DNA of 34,494 nt, from NCBI GenBank assembly GCA_001421185.1, contig LJKK01000039.1, positions 1-34,494 of the forward strand, in the 5' to 3' direction. The translations under genes and the position numbers were made by a program. This document shows, in pieces, positions 7,517-16,334 of the stretch (positions are counted from its first letter, which is position 1; every line of letters begins with the position of its first letter). The notes under the pieces were generated by a model. It searched no databases and had not been told where the DNA came from. It saw nothing but the letters and a program-made list of their open reading frames with translations. The stretch is from Methanomassiliicoccales archaeon RumEn M1. GTDB taxonomy: Archaea; Thermoplasmatota; Thermoplasmata; Methanomassiliicoccales; Methanomassiliicoccaceae.

Positions 7517-7990
7517 GTGAAGCATATCCTCGACACCTCGGCCCTCTTCTCCATGCAGGACCTTCCCCCGGAACCGATGACCACGCCAGGCGTCATCTCG
7601 GAGCTGAGGAAGTACCACGATCCCCGGCTGAGGTATTGGGAGGACCGTCTGATCGTGTCCGAGCCGTCCGCGGCATCCATGGAGAGGGTGAGGGAGGCGG
7701 CGGCCCGGACGGGGGACGATGCCCGGCTCTCCCCGGTGGACATGGAGGTCCTGGCCCTGGCCATGGACCAGGGAGGCGTGATACTCACGGACGATTACTC
7801 GATCCAGAACCTGGCCCGGGCATTGGGGCTCGAATATCGGCCCGTGGGGCTCAAGGGGATCAGGGAGGTCATCGTCTGGAGGTACCGCTGCCGCGGGTGC
7901 GGACGGACGTTCGACAAGAACATGCCTGACTGCCCCATTTGCGGCAGCGCGCTTCGCTCGGTCCGTTCCAGGAGTGTCGAGGAGCGTTAG
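7517..7990 (+). CDS. nob1: NOB1 endoribonuclease (PIN domain and zinc ribbon)
   Basis: From GTG 7517 the protein is 157 residues. It starts with the PIN strand HILDTSALF holding the first catalytic Asp. A conserved Glu follows in VISELRKY, then LSPVDMEVLALAMD and the acidic motif VILTDDYSIQNLA. The C-terminus has a zinc ribbon YRCRGCGRTF and CPICGS. This is the archaeal NOB1 layout; NOB1 cuts the 3' end of 16S rRNA precursor. The longer reading to 7442 would run through the promoter, so GTG 7517 is preferred. The 3' end overlaps the convergent geranylgeranyl reductase gene by 4 bases. Confidence 0.93.
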   Translation: MKHILDTSALFSMQDLPPEPMTTPGVISELRKYHDPRLRYWEDRLIVSEPSAASMERVREAAARTGDDARLSPVDMEVLALAMDQGGVILTDDYSIQNLARALGLEYRPVGLKGIREVIVWRYRCRGCGRTFDKNMPDCPICGSALRSVRSRSVEER

Positions 7991-9069
7991 GGGAACACCG
8001 GGCGCAGGCGGATCATCTTGCCCATGCGCCTCGCCCCCACCACTCCCATGGCCCATTCGGTGCGCCGGGAGGTGCCCATGAACATGGTGGCCATACGCTT
8101 GGTGTTGACCGCGGTGTGCAACGGCTTGGCCACCTGACGCCTCCACTCCTGCTCGTACTCCTTCAGGGGAGTGCCGTCCCGCACGTGGGACGCGGCGACC
8201 CTTCCCGCAATGCGGCCGCAGATCATGGCGATCGGTATGCCGCCACCGTTGACGGCCATCACATGGCCGGCAGCGTCTCCCACCAGCAGCGCGTTCTCGG
8301 ACGCCGTCCGGGCGATCGGCCCGTTGGACGGGACGAGCTTGCCCACCGTGCGGGTGGTGACCGTCAGTCCCCTTCTCTTCAGGAAGTTGGCGTAGTGATC
8401 GATCAGCCTGCCGTCGGACAGCTTGGGCGAAAAGCCCACCCCCACGTTGGCACCCCGGCCCTTGGGCAGGACCCATGCGTAGGCTCCAGGAGCGATGCTG
8501 CCAAAGTGCATCTCCATGATGGGAGGGAAGTCGCCCTCGGCCTGGCCGGTCACCGCCGGGTACATGTCCTTGTTGCGAGGAAAGCCTAGGGAGCGCGCCA
8601 CGGTGGACAGCGGTCCGTCGGCACCCACCACCACCTTGGCGCTCAATCGGCCATCCTCGGTGATGACCTCGGTCCCCTCCACTCCGGTGACGCGCACCGA
8701 TGTCCGGACCTCAGCCCCGGCCTTCATGGCCTTCTCGGACAGGAACTTGTCGAAGCGGTCGCGGTCGGTGGTGTAGCCGGCGAACTTGACGTCCCAGTAG
8801 CGTCCGCTGGGAGCGATCATGCGGAACACGTCCATTCTCCTGGAGATCAGCCCCTCCGGTACGTCGAACAGGTCGTCCATGTCCGGCACCTTGGGGAAGG
8901 TGACCTTCATCTCCGAGGTGTCGGGCATGAACTCCCCGCACACCACTGGCTCGCCTATGGCCTCCCGGCGGTCCAGCACGAGGACGCTGGCACCGTTTCG
9001 GGCGGCATGCTCCGCCGTGGTGGAGCCGGCCGGCCCGCCGCCTACCACAATGACGTCGTAATCGCTCAT
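7987..9069 (-). CDS. Geranylgeranyl reductase (archaeal lipid saturation)
   Basis: This is a 360-residue FAD protein. The N-terminal FAD-binding motif is VIVVGGGPAGSTTAEHAA, with ARNGASVLVLDRREAIG after it. EPVVCGEFMP matches the conserved Cys segment near the isoalloxazine of GGR enzymes. VVGADGPLSTVARSLG and ALLVGDAAGHVMAVNGGGIP are the second and third FAD motifs. The family reduces double bonds of geranylgeranyl chains, here most likely digeranylgeranylglycerophospholipid. The ATG overlaps the stop of the polyprenyl synthase gene (ATGA), so both genes of ether-lipid making are coupled. Slightly short for the family (often 390-400 residues), with no break seen. Confidence 0.9.
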   Translation of the reverse strand: MSDYDVIVVGGGPAGSTTAEHAARNGASVLVLDRREAIGEPVVCGEFMPDTSEMKVTFPKVPDMDDLFDVPEGLISRRMDVFRMIAPSGRYWDVKFAGYTTDRDRFDKFLSEKAMKAGAEVRTSVRVTGVEGTEVITEDGRLSAKVVVGADGPLSTVARSLGFPRNKDMYPAVTGQAEGDFPPIMEMHFGSIAPGAYAWVLPKGRGANVGVGFSPKLSDGRLIDHYANFLKRRGLTVTTRTVGKLVPSNGPIARTASENALLVGDAAGHVMAVNGGGIPIAMICGRIAGRVAASHVRDGTPLKEYEQEWRRQVAKPLHTAVNTKRMATMFMGTSRRTEWAMGVVGARRMGKMIRLRPVFP

Positions 9070-10037
9070 CGGTCCCTCGCCAGCACGGTATCGGCCAGGG
9101 CGCGGAGGGCATCCTTGTACTCGCTCTCGGGCAGAGCCTCCAGCCCCTTCAGGGCCTTGAGCCGCAGGTCCTTAGCGTGGCCCATGGCCACGTCCAGGGC
9201 GTCGGTGGCGAGCACCAGCTCCAGGGCCTCGTTCACTTCTTCCTCGGTCTTGCCCCTTTTACTGTAGATCTCCCTCAGGCGAGCAGAGCTGGGATAGTGG
9301 CCCTGCATGGCGATCATGAGCGGCAGGTTGGCCTTGCCGTCGAGGATGTCCATGCCCCTGCCCTTGCCCAGGTCGCTCTCCTTCCCCCGGATGTCCAGGA
9401 TGTCGTCGACGATCTGGAAGGCCAGGCCGATGTTGAGGCCGAAGGTCCCCAGTCCGGCGATCTGGTCCGCCGAGCCGCCGCCCAGGTACGCCCCCACCTG
9501 GGCGGAGGCCTCGATGGGCTTGGCGGTCTTCCCAGTGATGATGCGTATGTAGGTCTCAAGAGGCATGCAGGCATCGTTCTCGGTCATGGTCTGCAGCATC
9601 TCGCTCTCGGCCATCCGGGAGCAGGCGTCCGCGACCATCTCGACTATGATATCAGACTGGATCAGCCCCCCGAGACGGAAGCCCTTGACGAAAAGGAAGT
9701 CACCAGTGATGAGCGCCCGCTGGGTGCCGTACTTGCGATAAACGGCGGTGTTCCCCCGACGGGTCTCCGCACCGTCGTTGATGTCGTCGTGGACCAGGGT
9801 TGCGCTGTGGATCAGCTCGAAGGCGGCCGCCGCCCTGATGGTCTTCTCAAGGTCGGTGCCCCCCACCGCCCGGAAGGACAATAGGGCCATACCGGGCCTC
9901 ATACGCTTACCGCCGGAGCCGACCACGTATGTGGCGATCTCGGTGAGCAGGGGGTCCCCGGACCGCGCGTTCCGCATGATCTCCTCTTCCACCATGCGGA
10001 GTTCCTCTTTGATAGGCTGGTCCCAGCTCAAGGGCAT
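9066..10037 (-). CDS. idsA: Polyprenyl (geranylgeranyl) diphosphate synthase
   Basis: The protein is 323 residues with the trans-prenyltransferase motifs: GGKRMRPGMALL at 42-53, the first Asp-rich motif DDIND at residues 84-88 (LVHDDINDGAETRRG), TGKTAKPIEAS, and the second Asp-rich motif DDILD at 211-215. It builds C15-C20 prenyl diphosphates from IPP and DMAPP for archaeal lipids. Chain length cannot be read with certainty from sequence alone. The second motif is followed by IRGKESDLGKGRGMDILDGK, as in GGPP synthases. The gene is first in a two-gene operon with the reductase. A minus-strand TATA-like box lies at 10061-10070. Confidence 0.92.
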   Translation of the reverse strand: MPLSWDQPIKEELRMVEEEIMRNARSGDPLLTEIATYVVGSGGKRMRPGMALLSFRAVGGTDLEKTIRAAAAFELIHSATLVHDDINDGAETRRGNTAVYRKYGTQRALITGDFLFVKGFRLGGLIQSDIIVEMVADACSRMAESEMLQTMTENDACMPLETYIRIITGKTAKPIEASAQVGAYLGGGSADQIAGLGTFGLNIGLAFQIVDDILDIRGKESDLGKGRGMDILDGKANLPLMIAMQGHYPSSARLREIYSKRGKTEEEVNEALELVLATDALDVAMGHAKDLRLKALKGLEALPESEYKDALRALADTVLARDR

Positions 10038-10060
10038 GAGCCGTCCTAATACGAATGGCG

Positions 10061-10110
10061 TACTTAATCGTTGCTGGCCAATACTTTTTCCGGGCCTGGC
10101 AAACTATATC
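10061..10110. promoter_or_regulatory. Divergent promoters: idsA (minus) and CBS gene (plus)
   Basis: On the minus strand CGATTAAGTA (10061-10070) is centred 29 bases from ATG 10037. On the plus strand AAACTATATC (10101-10110) is centred 29 bases from ATG 10135. Spacing on both sides fits archaeal TATA boxes. Confidence 0.6.
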
Positions 10111-10134
10111 TTCGTCGCGCTGAGAAGTAGCATC

Positions 10135-10559
10135 ATGTACTCTAGAACGGAGCAGGGAGCGACGAGAACGATAGAGGGATACATCGATAGGGATGTCACC
10201 ACGGTACCGGGGGAGGCCACCATCTCTCAGGCCCTTGACGCCATGATCTCGAACGACGCCTCGGTGGTGATGGTGGTGGACGGCGAGGATGTGGTGGGCC
10301 TCATGACCTCCGCGGACATGGGCACCATGGTCGCCAGAGGGATCGACCTCGACGCCGGACGGGCCAGGGATTTTACTGAGCTGTGCGGGATGAGCGGCAG
10401 CCGGCCATGCACCAGGGTGAACTACGATGAGGATCCCATCAACGTGCTCAAGGTCATGCAGCACTGGGGGACCGACAGGATACTGGTGGTAAAAACGAGA
10501 AGGTCGTCGGGACGGTATCCGCCCTCGGCGCCTTAAAGAGTTGGAGAAAAAGGGTTTAG
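10135..10559 (+). CDS. CBS-pair protein, frameshifted at its C-terminus
   Basis: From ATG 10135 the protein has two CBS motifs: YIDRDVTTVPGEATISQALD with DASVVMVVDGEDVVGLMTSA, and CTRVNYDEDPINVLKVMQHW with TDRILVVK. The frame then leaves the CBS fold after GTA-AAA at 10489-10494. Adding one A to the run 10491-10495 gives NEKVVGTVSALGALKSWRKR and a TAG at 10557-10559, the proper end of the second CBS unit; rejoined length is 141 residues. Such small CBS proteins usually bind adenine nucleotides. No effector domain is attached. Its 3' end overlaps the convergent fpoN stop by 2 bases. Confidence 0.82.
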
Positions 10560-12022
10560 CCCAGCGCCGGGAACAGGGTTCTCGCCGCCTCGGAGCACAG
10601 CTCCAGCACGGGGTCGAAGAACAGGCCCAGAGCAACGGTGGCCACCATGCAGATGGCTATGGCCGCGGTCAGTGCGATGGGGACCTTGATCCTCGCCTCG
10701 GTCTCTCCCTTCTCCACGTACATGTACTTGATCACACGCACGTAGTAGTACAGGGACAGGGCGGAGTTGAGCACCAGGGCCACACCGAGCCATATCATCC
10801 ACTGGGTGATCTCGGCCGCCTCGACGGACGCCGACAGCAGCACGACCTTGCTCATGAACCCGGACAGCGGGGGTATCCCGGCCAGCGCGAACATGAAGAT
10901 GGCCATGGAGAACGCCAGGAACGGCGCCCTCTTGCCCAGCCCCTTGTAGTCCGCGACCGACTCCCCTATCGCCACATAGGCCAGGGCGGCGACCACGATG
11001 AACGCCCCGCTCTTCATGAAGGCGTGGGTGATGATGTGGAAGATACCGCCAGTGATGGCATAGTCCCCTACCACGGTGGCGAGGGGGATGGCCATCAGCA
11101 TGTAGCCTGCCTGGGCGACCGAGGAGTAGGCAAGCATGCGCTTCATGTTGGTCTGCGAGAGCGCGACGACGTTGCCTATGGTCATGGTCAGGATCGCCAC
11201 TATGCCCAGCACCACGTCCCAGTTCGCCTGGATGGCGATCAGGCCCACCAGGAAGAGCTTGAACATCACCACCAGGCCCATCTTCTTGGAGCCGGCGGCG
11301 AGGAAGGCCGATACGGGAGTGGGGGCACCCTCGTACACATCGGGGGCCCACATGTGGAAGGGAGCTATGGCGATCTTGAACCCGAACCCGGCGACGAGCA
11401 GGGCCAGGGCCAGCAGGGTCGTCAGCTCGACACCCTGGGCGGCCAGCACCTCGTTGATGCCGGCGAGGCTGGAGGTGCCCGTGATCCCGTACAGCAAGGA
11501 GATGCCGTACAGGGACAGGGCCGAGGACAGTCCGCCTACGATGACGTACTTGACCGCCGCCTCCGAGCCCCGCTTGTCCTTCTTGCGGAAGGCCACCAGG
11601 GCATAGGTCGCCATGGACGCTATCTCGATGCCTACGTAGATGGTAAGCAGGTCCTGGGCCGAGGCCACCAGCATCATGCCGGCGGTCGACATCATGATCA
11701 GGGTGTAGTACTCGGCCAGGTGCCGGTCCTTCTCCACGTACCTGGCCGAGGCCAGGACGACCACGAGGGCGACGCTCAGGAACACCAGCGAGAAGACCGC
11801 CGCCAGAGCGTCGAAGACGATCAGGGGGGCGCTCGGGTCGCCGATGATGGCCGGGTAGTCTCCTACCATGTAGTAGACCACCATTCCCGCGGATGCCAAT
11901 ATGCCAACCAGCGAGATGCCGGCGAGGGCCCTGCTGGACTTGATCAGTAGGTGCAGGGCAGGGATCGCCACCGCGAACAGGATCAGGATGATCTCTGGGT
12001 AAATCGCTCCGTATTCAATCAT
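10556..12022 (-). CDS. fpoN: Fpo/Nuo-like complex subunit N (proton-pumping membrane subunit)
   Basis: The 488-residue protein is almost wholly hydrophobic transmembrane helices. It carries the antiporter-like signature PFHMWAPDVYEGAPTPVSAF and the discontinuous-helix segment MKRMLAYSSVAQAGYMLMA with conserved Lys and Glu/His positions used for proton translocation. This is subunit N (NuoN/FpoN), usual length. It is last of the fpo operon, one base after fpoM. No fpoO or fpoF follows; the next gene is a convergent CBS protein. Confidence 0.95.
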   Translation of the reverse strand: MIEYGAIYPEIILILFAVAIPALHLLIKSSRALAGISLVGILASAGMVVYYMVGDYPAIIGDPSAPLIVFDALAAVFSLVFLSVALVVVLASARYVEKDRHLAEYYTLIMMSTAGMMLVASAQDLLTIYVGIEIASMATYALVAFRKKDKRGSEAAVKYVIVGGLSSALSLYGISLLYGITGTSSLAGINEVLAAQGVELTTLLALALLVAGFGFKIAIAPFHMWAPDVYEGAPTPVSAFLAAGSKKMGLVVMFKLFLVGLIAIQANWDVVLGIVAILTMTIGNVVALSQTNMKRMLAYSSVAQAGYMLMAIPLATVVGDYAITGGIFHIITHAFMKSGAFIVVAALAYVAIGESVADYKGLGKRAPFLAFSMAIFMFALAGIPPLSGFMSKVVLLSASVEAAEITQWMIWLGVALVLNSALSLYYYVRVIKYMYVEKGETEARIKVPIALTAAIAICMVATVALGLFFDPVLELCSEAARTLFPALG

Positions 12023-12023
12023 T

Positions 12024-13541
12024 TCAGATCACCCCGCTGAGGGGCCACACCATCGGTATTGAAGGCGTGATGAGGTCCAGCATGAAGGCTGGCCAGACAC
12101 CGAACAGTATGATGAGGCCGAGCAGCACTGCCAGAGGCACGGTCTCGAACCAGTAGGCGTCATGGAGGTGCTTGGTGTCGATCTTGGTGGTCAGCTCGCC
12201 GAAGATGCTCCTCTGCATGGCCCACAGGTAGTAGGCCGCGGTGAGGGCGACGGTGGCGATGGGCACGAGCACCCACACGCCCCAGGCATCATAGGTCGAG
12301 GTGAACACCATGAACTCGGCCAGGAAGCCGACCATGCCGGGCAGGCCAAGGGAAGCCATGAAGCCCATCATCATCACAGTGGACAGGATGGGCACCTTGG
12401 GTGCCAGCCCCCCGAGCATGGGGATCTCCCTGGTACCGGCCTTGTGCTGGAACATCCCGCAGACCATGAAGAGGACGGCGGTGATGAGGCCGTGCGCGAA
12501 CATCTGGAACACCGCCGCGGCGATGCCCAGCTGCGTAAGGGTCGCTATGCCCAGCATGACTATGCCCATGTGGGAGATGGACGAGTAGGCGACCATCTTC
12601 TTGAGGTCGCTCTGAGCCAGACAGGCCAGGGCGCCATAGATGATGGCCACCACGCCGATCACCGCCATGATGAGCTGGAAGTCGACGGCCGCTTCGGGCA
12701 GGGTGGGCAGGCATATCCGTATGATACCATAGGACCCCATCTTCAGCAGCAGGCCGGCCAGCAGGACCGAGCCGGCGGTCGGCGCCTGGACGTGGGCGTC
12801 CGGCAGCCAGGTGTGGAACGGGACCACCGGCATCTTCACGATGAACCCGAAGAACAGGGCTCCGAAGATGGCGATCTGCAGCATCTCGCCCAGACCACCG
12901 GCCACGTCCGCGATGAGCAGCATGTCGAAGGTGCCGATCGCGTCTGCGGGGATCAGGCCATCGGCCTGCAGCAGAGGCGCCGTGGTGAAGAACAGGGCGA
13001 ATATACCCAGCAGCATGGCCAGCGAGGCCACGTGGGTGTATATGAAGAACTTTATCGACGCGTAGGCCCGGTTGACGCCTCCCCATATCGCAATGAGGAA
13101 GTACATCGGGATCAGCACGACCTCCCAGAAGATGTAGAACACGAAGTAGTCCAGGGAGAGGAATACGCCCAGGACGCCCACTTCGAGCACCAGCATCAGG
13201 CCCATGTATTGGTGCAGACGCTCCTCGACATCCCATGAGAACAGGATGGCAAGGAACACCAGCAGGGTGCTCAGGAAGACCATGGTGATGCTGACACCGT
13301 CTACCCCGAGATGGAAGCTGATGCCCAGGAAGCTGATCCACTGATATTTCTCGACGAACTGGAAGCCTCCGGTAAGGGAGAACTCGGTCAGCAGCAGGGT
13401 CGAGAGGGCCAACGGTATGGCCGAGAAGGCCAAGGCCGCGTACTTGGCCGCCTTGGGCGACCGCCCCATCATGAACGCCGCGATGGCGCCCACCAGGGGG
13501 AAGAGGATTAGCAGCGAGAGTATCGGTATGTTCTCAAACAT
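12024..13541 (-). CDS. fpoM: Fpo/Nuo-like complex subunit M
   Basis: The 505-residue polytopic membrane protein has the subunit M pattern: LGVDGVSITMVFLSTLLVFL near the N-terminus, IFWEVVLIPMYFLIAIWGG with the conserved Glu, MPVVPFHTWLPDAHVQAPTA, and LKKMVAYSSISHMGIVMLGI. It forms one of the three antiporter-like proton channels. It is placed between fpoL and fpoN with gaps of one base, as in methanogen and bacterial operons. Confidence 0.95.
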   Translation of the reverse strand: MFENIPILSLLILFPLVGAIAAFMMGRSPKAAKYAALAFSAIPLALSTLLLTEFSLTGGFQFVEKYQWISFLGISFHLGVDGVSITMVFLSTLLVFLAILFSWDVEERLHQYMGLMLVLEVGVLGVFLSLDYFVFYIFWEVVLIPMYFLIAIWGGVNRAYASIKFFIYTHVASLAMLLGIFALFFTTAPLLQADGLIPADAIGTFDMLLIADVAGGLGEMLQIAIFGALFFGFIVKMPVVPFHTWLPDAHVQAPTAGSVLLAGLLLKMGSYGIIRICLPTLPEAAVDFQLIMAVIGVVAIIYGALACLAQSDLKKMVAYSSISHMGIVMLGIATLTQLGIAAAVFQMFAHGLITAVLFMVCGMFQHKAGTREIPMLGGLAPKVPILSTVMMMGFMASLGLPGMVGFLAEFMVFTSTYDAWGVWVLVPIATVALTAAYYLWAMQRSIFGELTTKIDTKHLHDAYWFETVPLAVLLGLIILFGVWPAFMLDLITPSIPMVWPLSGVI

Positions 13542-13542
13542 T

Positions 13543-15534
13543 TTAGATCACCCCTCCCACGAGGAAGAGGAGGATGACGATCAACGACACCCCCACCACG
13601 ATGACGGCCGCATAGGACTGGACGAATCCAGTCTGGGCCCGGCGCAGGAAGTTGCCGGACCTTATCAGTCCGGCGCTGATCCCGTTTATGAGCCCATCTA
13701 TGAGCCGGCGGTCGATGAAGTCCACTACCTTGGCGGTGCCATAGACCACCTTCAGACCGATCCAGTCGTACCCCTTGGTGAACCCGTAGCGGGCCAGGAG
13801 GACGTTGGAGAGGGTCTTTCCGACAGAGCCGGAGGTGAACCGGGCGGGGTCGATCGCCCTCTTCTTGTACATCATGTAGGCCAGCCCAATGCCCAGCACC
13901 GCAGCCGCGATGGACGCGTAGGTCAGGACGTTGGTGAACACCGCCGTCAGCAGGTCGATCGGACCCGCCTCATGGGGGTGGAAGTCCATCAGACCGGGCA
14001 CCAGCGTGCTCTCGAAGCCGAACAGGAAGGCAAAGCCAGACCCGAAGGCCAGGATGGCCAGGAGGGCCAGGGGCACCCACATGACGGCTGGGGCCTCGTG
14101 GGCATGCTCGTAGGCATGCTTGTCCCGGGGCTCGCCCGAGAAGGTGAGGAACCATAGGCGGAACATGTAGAACGCCGTCATGAACGCCGTGATCAGCCCG
14201 AAGGCGTACAGCAGAATGAACAGGCTGTTGTACTCTATTCCCGCGAAGGCCGCCTCAAGGACCAGGTCCTTGGACCAGAAGCCGCTGAAGGGCGGTATGC
14301 CGGCGATCGACAGACATCCGATCAGCATCACCAGGGAGGTGATCTTGAGCTTCTTGGACAGTCCTCCCATGAGCCGCATGTCCTCGGTGTGCACGGCGTG
14401 GATGACCGCGCCGGCCGACAGGAACAGCAGCGCCTTGAAGAAGGCGTGGTTCATGAGATGGAAGGTGCCGGCAGCGTAGCCGACGTTGAACTCGGGCTGC
14501 TGGGCGAAGATGTACCCGCCAGCGCCAAGCGCTAGGAACATGTATCCCAGCTGGCTGATGGTCGAATACGCCAGCACCCTCTTGATATTGGTGTTGTTCA
14601 GCGCCATGGTGGCGGCGAAGATCGCCGTGAAACCGCCGATGAAGGCGATGACCAGCATGGTGTCGGGGGTCTCGACCATCACGGGGTACGATCGGGCCAC
14701 CAGATAGACACCGGCCTTGACCATGGTGGCGGCGTGAATGAGCGCCGAAACGGTGGTCGGGCCTTCCATGGCGTCGGGAAGCCAGTCATGCAGGGGGAAC
14801 TGGGCCGACTTGCCGACCGCACCGCCGAACAGCATCAGGGTGCCGAAGGTCAGCAGCTCGTTCCCGCCGACGAAGGCGTCGACGTTATCGAAGATGTAAG
14901 CGAAGTCGAGGTTTCCCTGGAAACCAACGAACAGCACGAACAGCCCGATCATGAACATGATGTCGCCGATCCTGGTCACCAGGAAGGCCTTCTTGGCGGC
15001 CGAGGCCGCCGAGGGCCGGGTGTTCCAGAAACCGATGAGCAGGTAGGAGCACAGGCCCACCAGCTCCCAGAAGATGAACATCTGGAGGAAGTTGGAGGCC
15101 AGCACCAGTCCTAGCATCACGCTTATGAACAGGGAGATGACCGCGTAGTAGCGCCGCTTCTTCTCGCCCTCCTCATGCATGTAGCCGAGGGAGTAGATGA
15201 CGACAAGGGTCGCCACGAAGGAGACGACGATGAGCATCAGGGCGGTCAGGTTGTCGATGTAGATGCCCATGTTGAAGGTGAAGGCGAACTCGCCGCCCTG
15301 CACCACGATCCACTCCAGGGACTGTATGAACGGCGTTCCGGTCCCGGTGGTCAGGGCCTCGAAGGCCACTGCGAGGGATAGGACGAGCGAGATGGCCGTC
15401 ATTCCGATGGCTATCGGGGCGCCGCCCTCCCAGTTCTTGAACAGCCTGTTGCCCAAGAACCCTACCACCACGAAGGCGATCAAGGGGAATATTGGGATCA
15501 ACCAGGCATACTCTGCGAATGTCATTCTTACCAC
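13543..15534 (-). CDS. fpoL: Fpo/Nuo-like complex subunit L
   Basis: The 663-residue protein is the largest antiporter-like subunit. Recognisable parts are YIDNLTALMLIVVSFVATLV, FIFWELVGLCSYLLIGFW, SAQFPLHDWLPDAMEGPTTV, and IKRVLAYSTISQLGYMFLAL. The C-terminal part (about 500-663) holds extra helices, including LVGGVI at the end, fitting the lateral amphipathic helix arm of NuoL/FpoL. The start overlaps the end of fpoK by 7 bases. Usual length for the family. Confidence 0.95.
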   Translation of the reverse strand: MVRMTFAEYAWLIPIFPLIAFVVVGFLGNRLFKNWEGGAPIAIGMTAISLVLSLAVAFEALTTGTGTPFIQSLEWIVVQGGEFAFTFNMGIYIDNLTALMLIVVSFVATLVVIYSLGYMHEEGEKKRRYYAVISLFISVMLGLVLASNFLQMFIFWELVGLCSYLLIGFWNTRPSAASAAKKAFLVTRIGDIMFMIGLFVLFVGFQGNLDFAYIFDNVDAFVGGNELLTFGTLMLFGGAVGKSAQFPLHDWLPDAMEGPTTVSALIHAATMVKAGVYLVARSYPVMVETPDTMLVIAFIGGFTAIFAATMALNNTNIKRVLAYSTISQLGYMFLALGAGGYIFAQQPEFNVGYAAGTFHLMNHAFFKALLFLSAGAVIHAVHTEDMRLMGGLSKKLKITSLVMLIGCLSIAGIPPFSGFWSKDLVLEAAFAGIEYNSLFILLYAFGLITAFMTAFYMFRLWFLTFSGEPRDKHAYEHAHEAPAVMWVPLALLAILAFGSGFAFLFGFESTLVPGLMDFHPHEAGPIDLLTAVFTNVLTYASIAAAVLGIGLAYMMYKKRAIDPARFTSGSVGKTLSNVLLARYGFTKGYDWIGLKVVYGTAKVVDFIDRRLIDGLINGISAGLIRSGNFLRRAQTGFVQSYAAVIVVGVSLIVILLFLVGGVI

Positions 15535-15830
15535 CTCAGCAGATTGATCTCGTCAAGACTGATGGTGTCCCTGGTCTTGTACAGGTTCATTATGATGGCC
15601 AGACCAACCGCCACCTCGGCCGCAGCAATGGCTATGGCGATCAGAGCGAAGACCGCTCCGTTCAGGTTGCCGTAGTACGACGAGAAGGCCACAAAGTTGA
15701 TGTTGGCCGCGTTCAGCATGAGCTCCACGCTCATCAGGACCACTATGGCGTTCCTCTTGGTCAGCACGCCCAGCGCTCCGATGACGAAGAGAATGCCCGA
15801 GAGGGCCAAGAAGTACTCTATCGGTATCAT
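15528..15830 (-). CDS. fpoK: Fpo/Nuo-like complex subunit K
   Basis: The 100-residue protein has three transmembrane helices: YFLALSGILFVIGALGVL, IVLMSVELMLNAANINFVAF with the two conserved Glu/polar residues of NuoK, and VFALIAIAIAAAEVAVGLAI. Length and helix pattern are those of NuoK/FpoK. It overlaps the J2 gene by 4 bases and fpoL by 7. Confidence 0.93.
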   Translation of the reverse strand: MIPIEYFLALSGILFVIGALGVLTKRNAIVVLMSVELMLNAANINFVAFSSYYGNLNGAVFALIAIAIAAAEVAVGLAIIMNLYKTRDTISLDEINLLRW

Positions 15831-16057
15831 CTTTCTTCCTCCTGGGCAATGAACACGCCTCCGAGCAGGGCGACGAACAGCACGAAACCGACCATCAGGA
15901 CGGCTATGCCGTAGGTCTCGAACAGGGTTATGCCCAGCTCCGCATTGTCAGTGTCGGCCAGCTCTCCTGCGGGCCACTGCGTCATGAGGACCGAGCCAAG
16001 CACCACCGCGAAGAACAGCAGTGCCGTGACCCCTATGGCCACCTTGCGCTTATTCAT
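15827..16057 (-). CDS. Fpo/Nuo-like subunit J, C-terminal half (J2)
   Basis: The 76-residue protein has two membrane segments, VTALLFFAVVLGSVLMTQW and FETYGIAVLMVGFVLFVALL, ending in GGVFIAQEEER. This matches the C-terminal helices of NuoJ, including the 'Y.....E...LL.A.iG...' segment. Together with the preceding small gene it makes up one full NuoJ. The overlap of 8 bases with the J1 gene and 4 with fpoK argues that this is a real split rather than a break. I recall methanogens with fpoJ in two pieces as well. Confidence 0.85.
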   Translation of the reverse strand: MNKRKVAIGVTALLFFAVVLGSVLMTQWPAGELADTDNAELGITLFETYGIAVLMVGFVLFVALLGGVFIAQEEER

Positions 16058-16334
16058 AGCGATCGCCTCCCAGCAGACGGCGCTTGGTCAGCATGATACC
16101 GAACAGCATCAGCACCGAGACCGCGCCCACGTACACCAAGATCTGTATGATGCCCAGGTACTCGGAGCCCAGGAGGACGTAGATCGCTCCCACGCCCACG
16201 AACACCATGGTCAGCCACATGACGCTGCGCACGATCTCCTTGCTCCATATGACGGCGATCGCGCCGATGATCATGATGGCCGCGAGGATGAAGAAGACCG
16301 CGACGTCCCACTCGATAGACCAAACTACGGCCAT
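16050..16334 (-). CDS. fpoJ: Fpo/Nuo-like subunit J, N-terminal half (J1)
   Basis: The start ATG 16334 gives a 94-residue protein: VAVFFILAAIMIIGAIAVIW, MWLTMVFVGVGAIYVLLGSE and LGIIQILVYVGAVSVLMLFG. The last is the pi-bulge helix 3 segment of NuoJ. ATG 16334 overlaps the stop of fpoI by 3 bases; a longer reading upstream runs into fpoI in a different frame and is not needed. The protein ends in TKRRLLGGDRYE, then the J2 gene starts inside its stop region. Confidence 0.9.
   Translation of the reverse strand: MAVVWSIEWDVAVFFILAAIMIIGAIAVIWSKEIVRSVMWLTMVFVGVGAIYVLLGSEYLGIIQILVYVGAVSVLMLFGIMLTKRRLLGGDRYE

Noticed and set aside
10541-11950. A 469-codon plus-strand frame opposite fpoN
   Set aside because: It is the antisense of a clear fpoN, with Gly/His/Gln-rich translation typical of a shadow frame in GC-rich DNA.
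15827-16334. Frameshift as the cause of the two fpoJ pieces
   Set aside because: The second gene has its own ATG, overlaps the first by 8 bases and each piece ends and begins at natural helix borders, so a true split gene is more likely.
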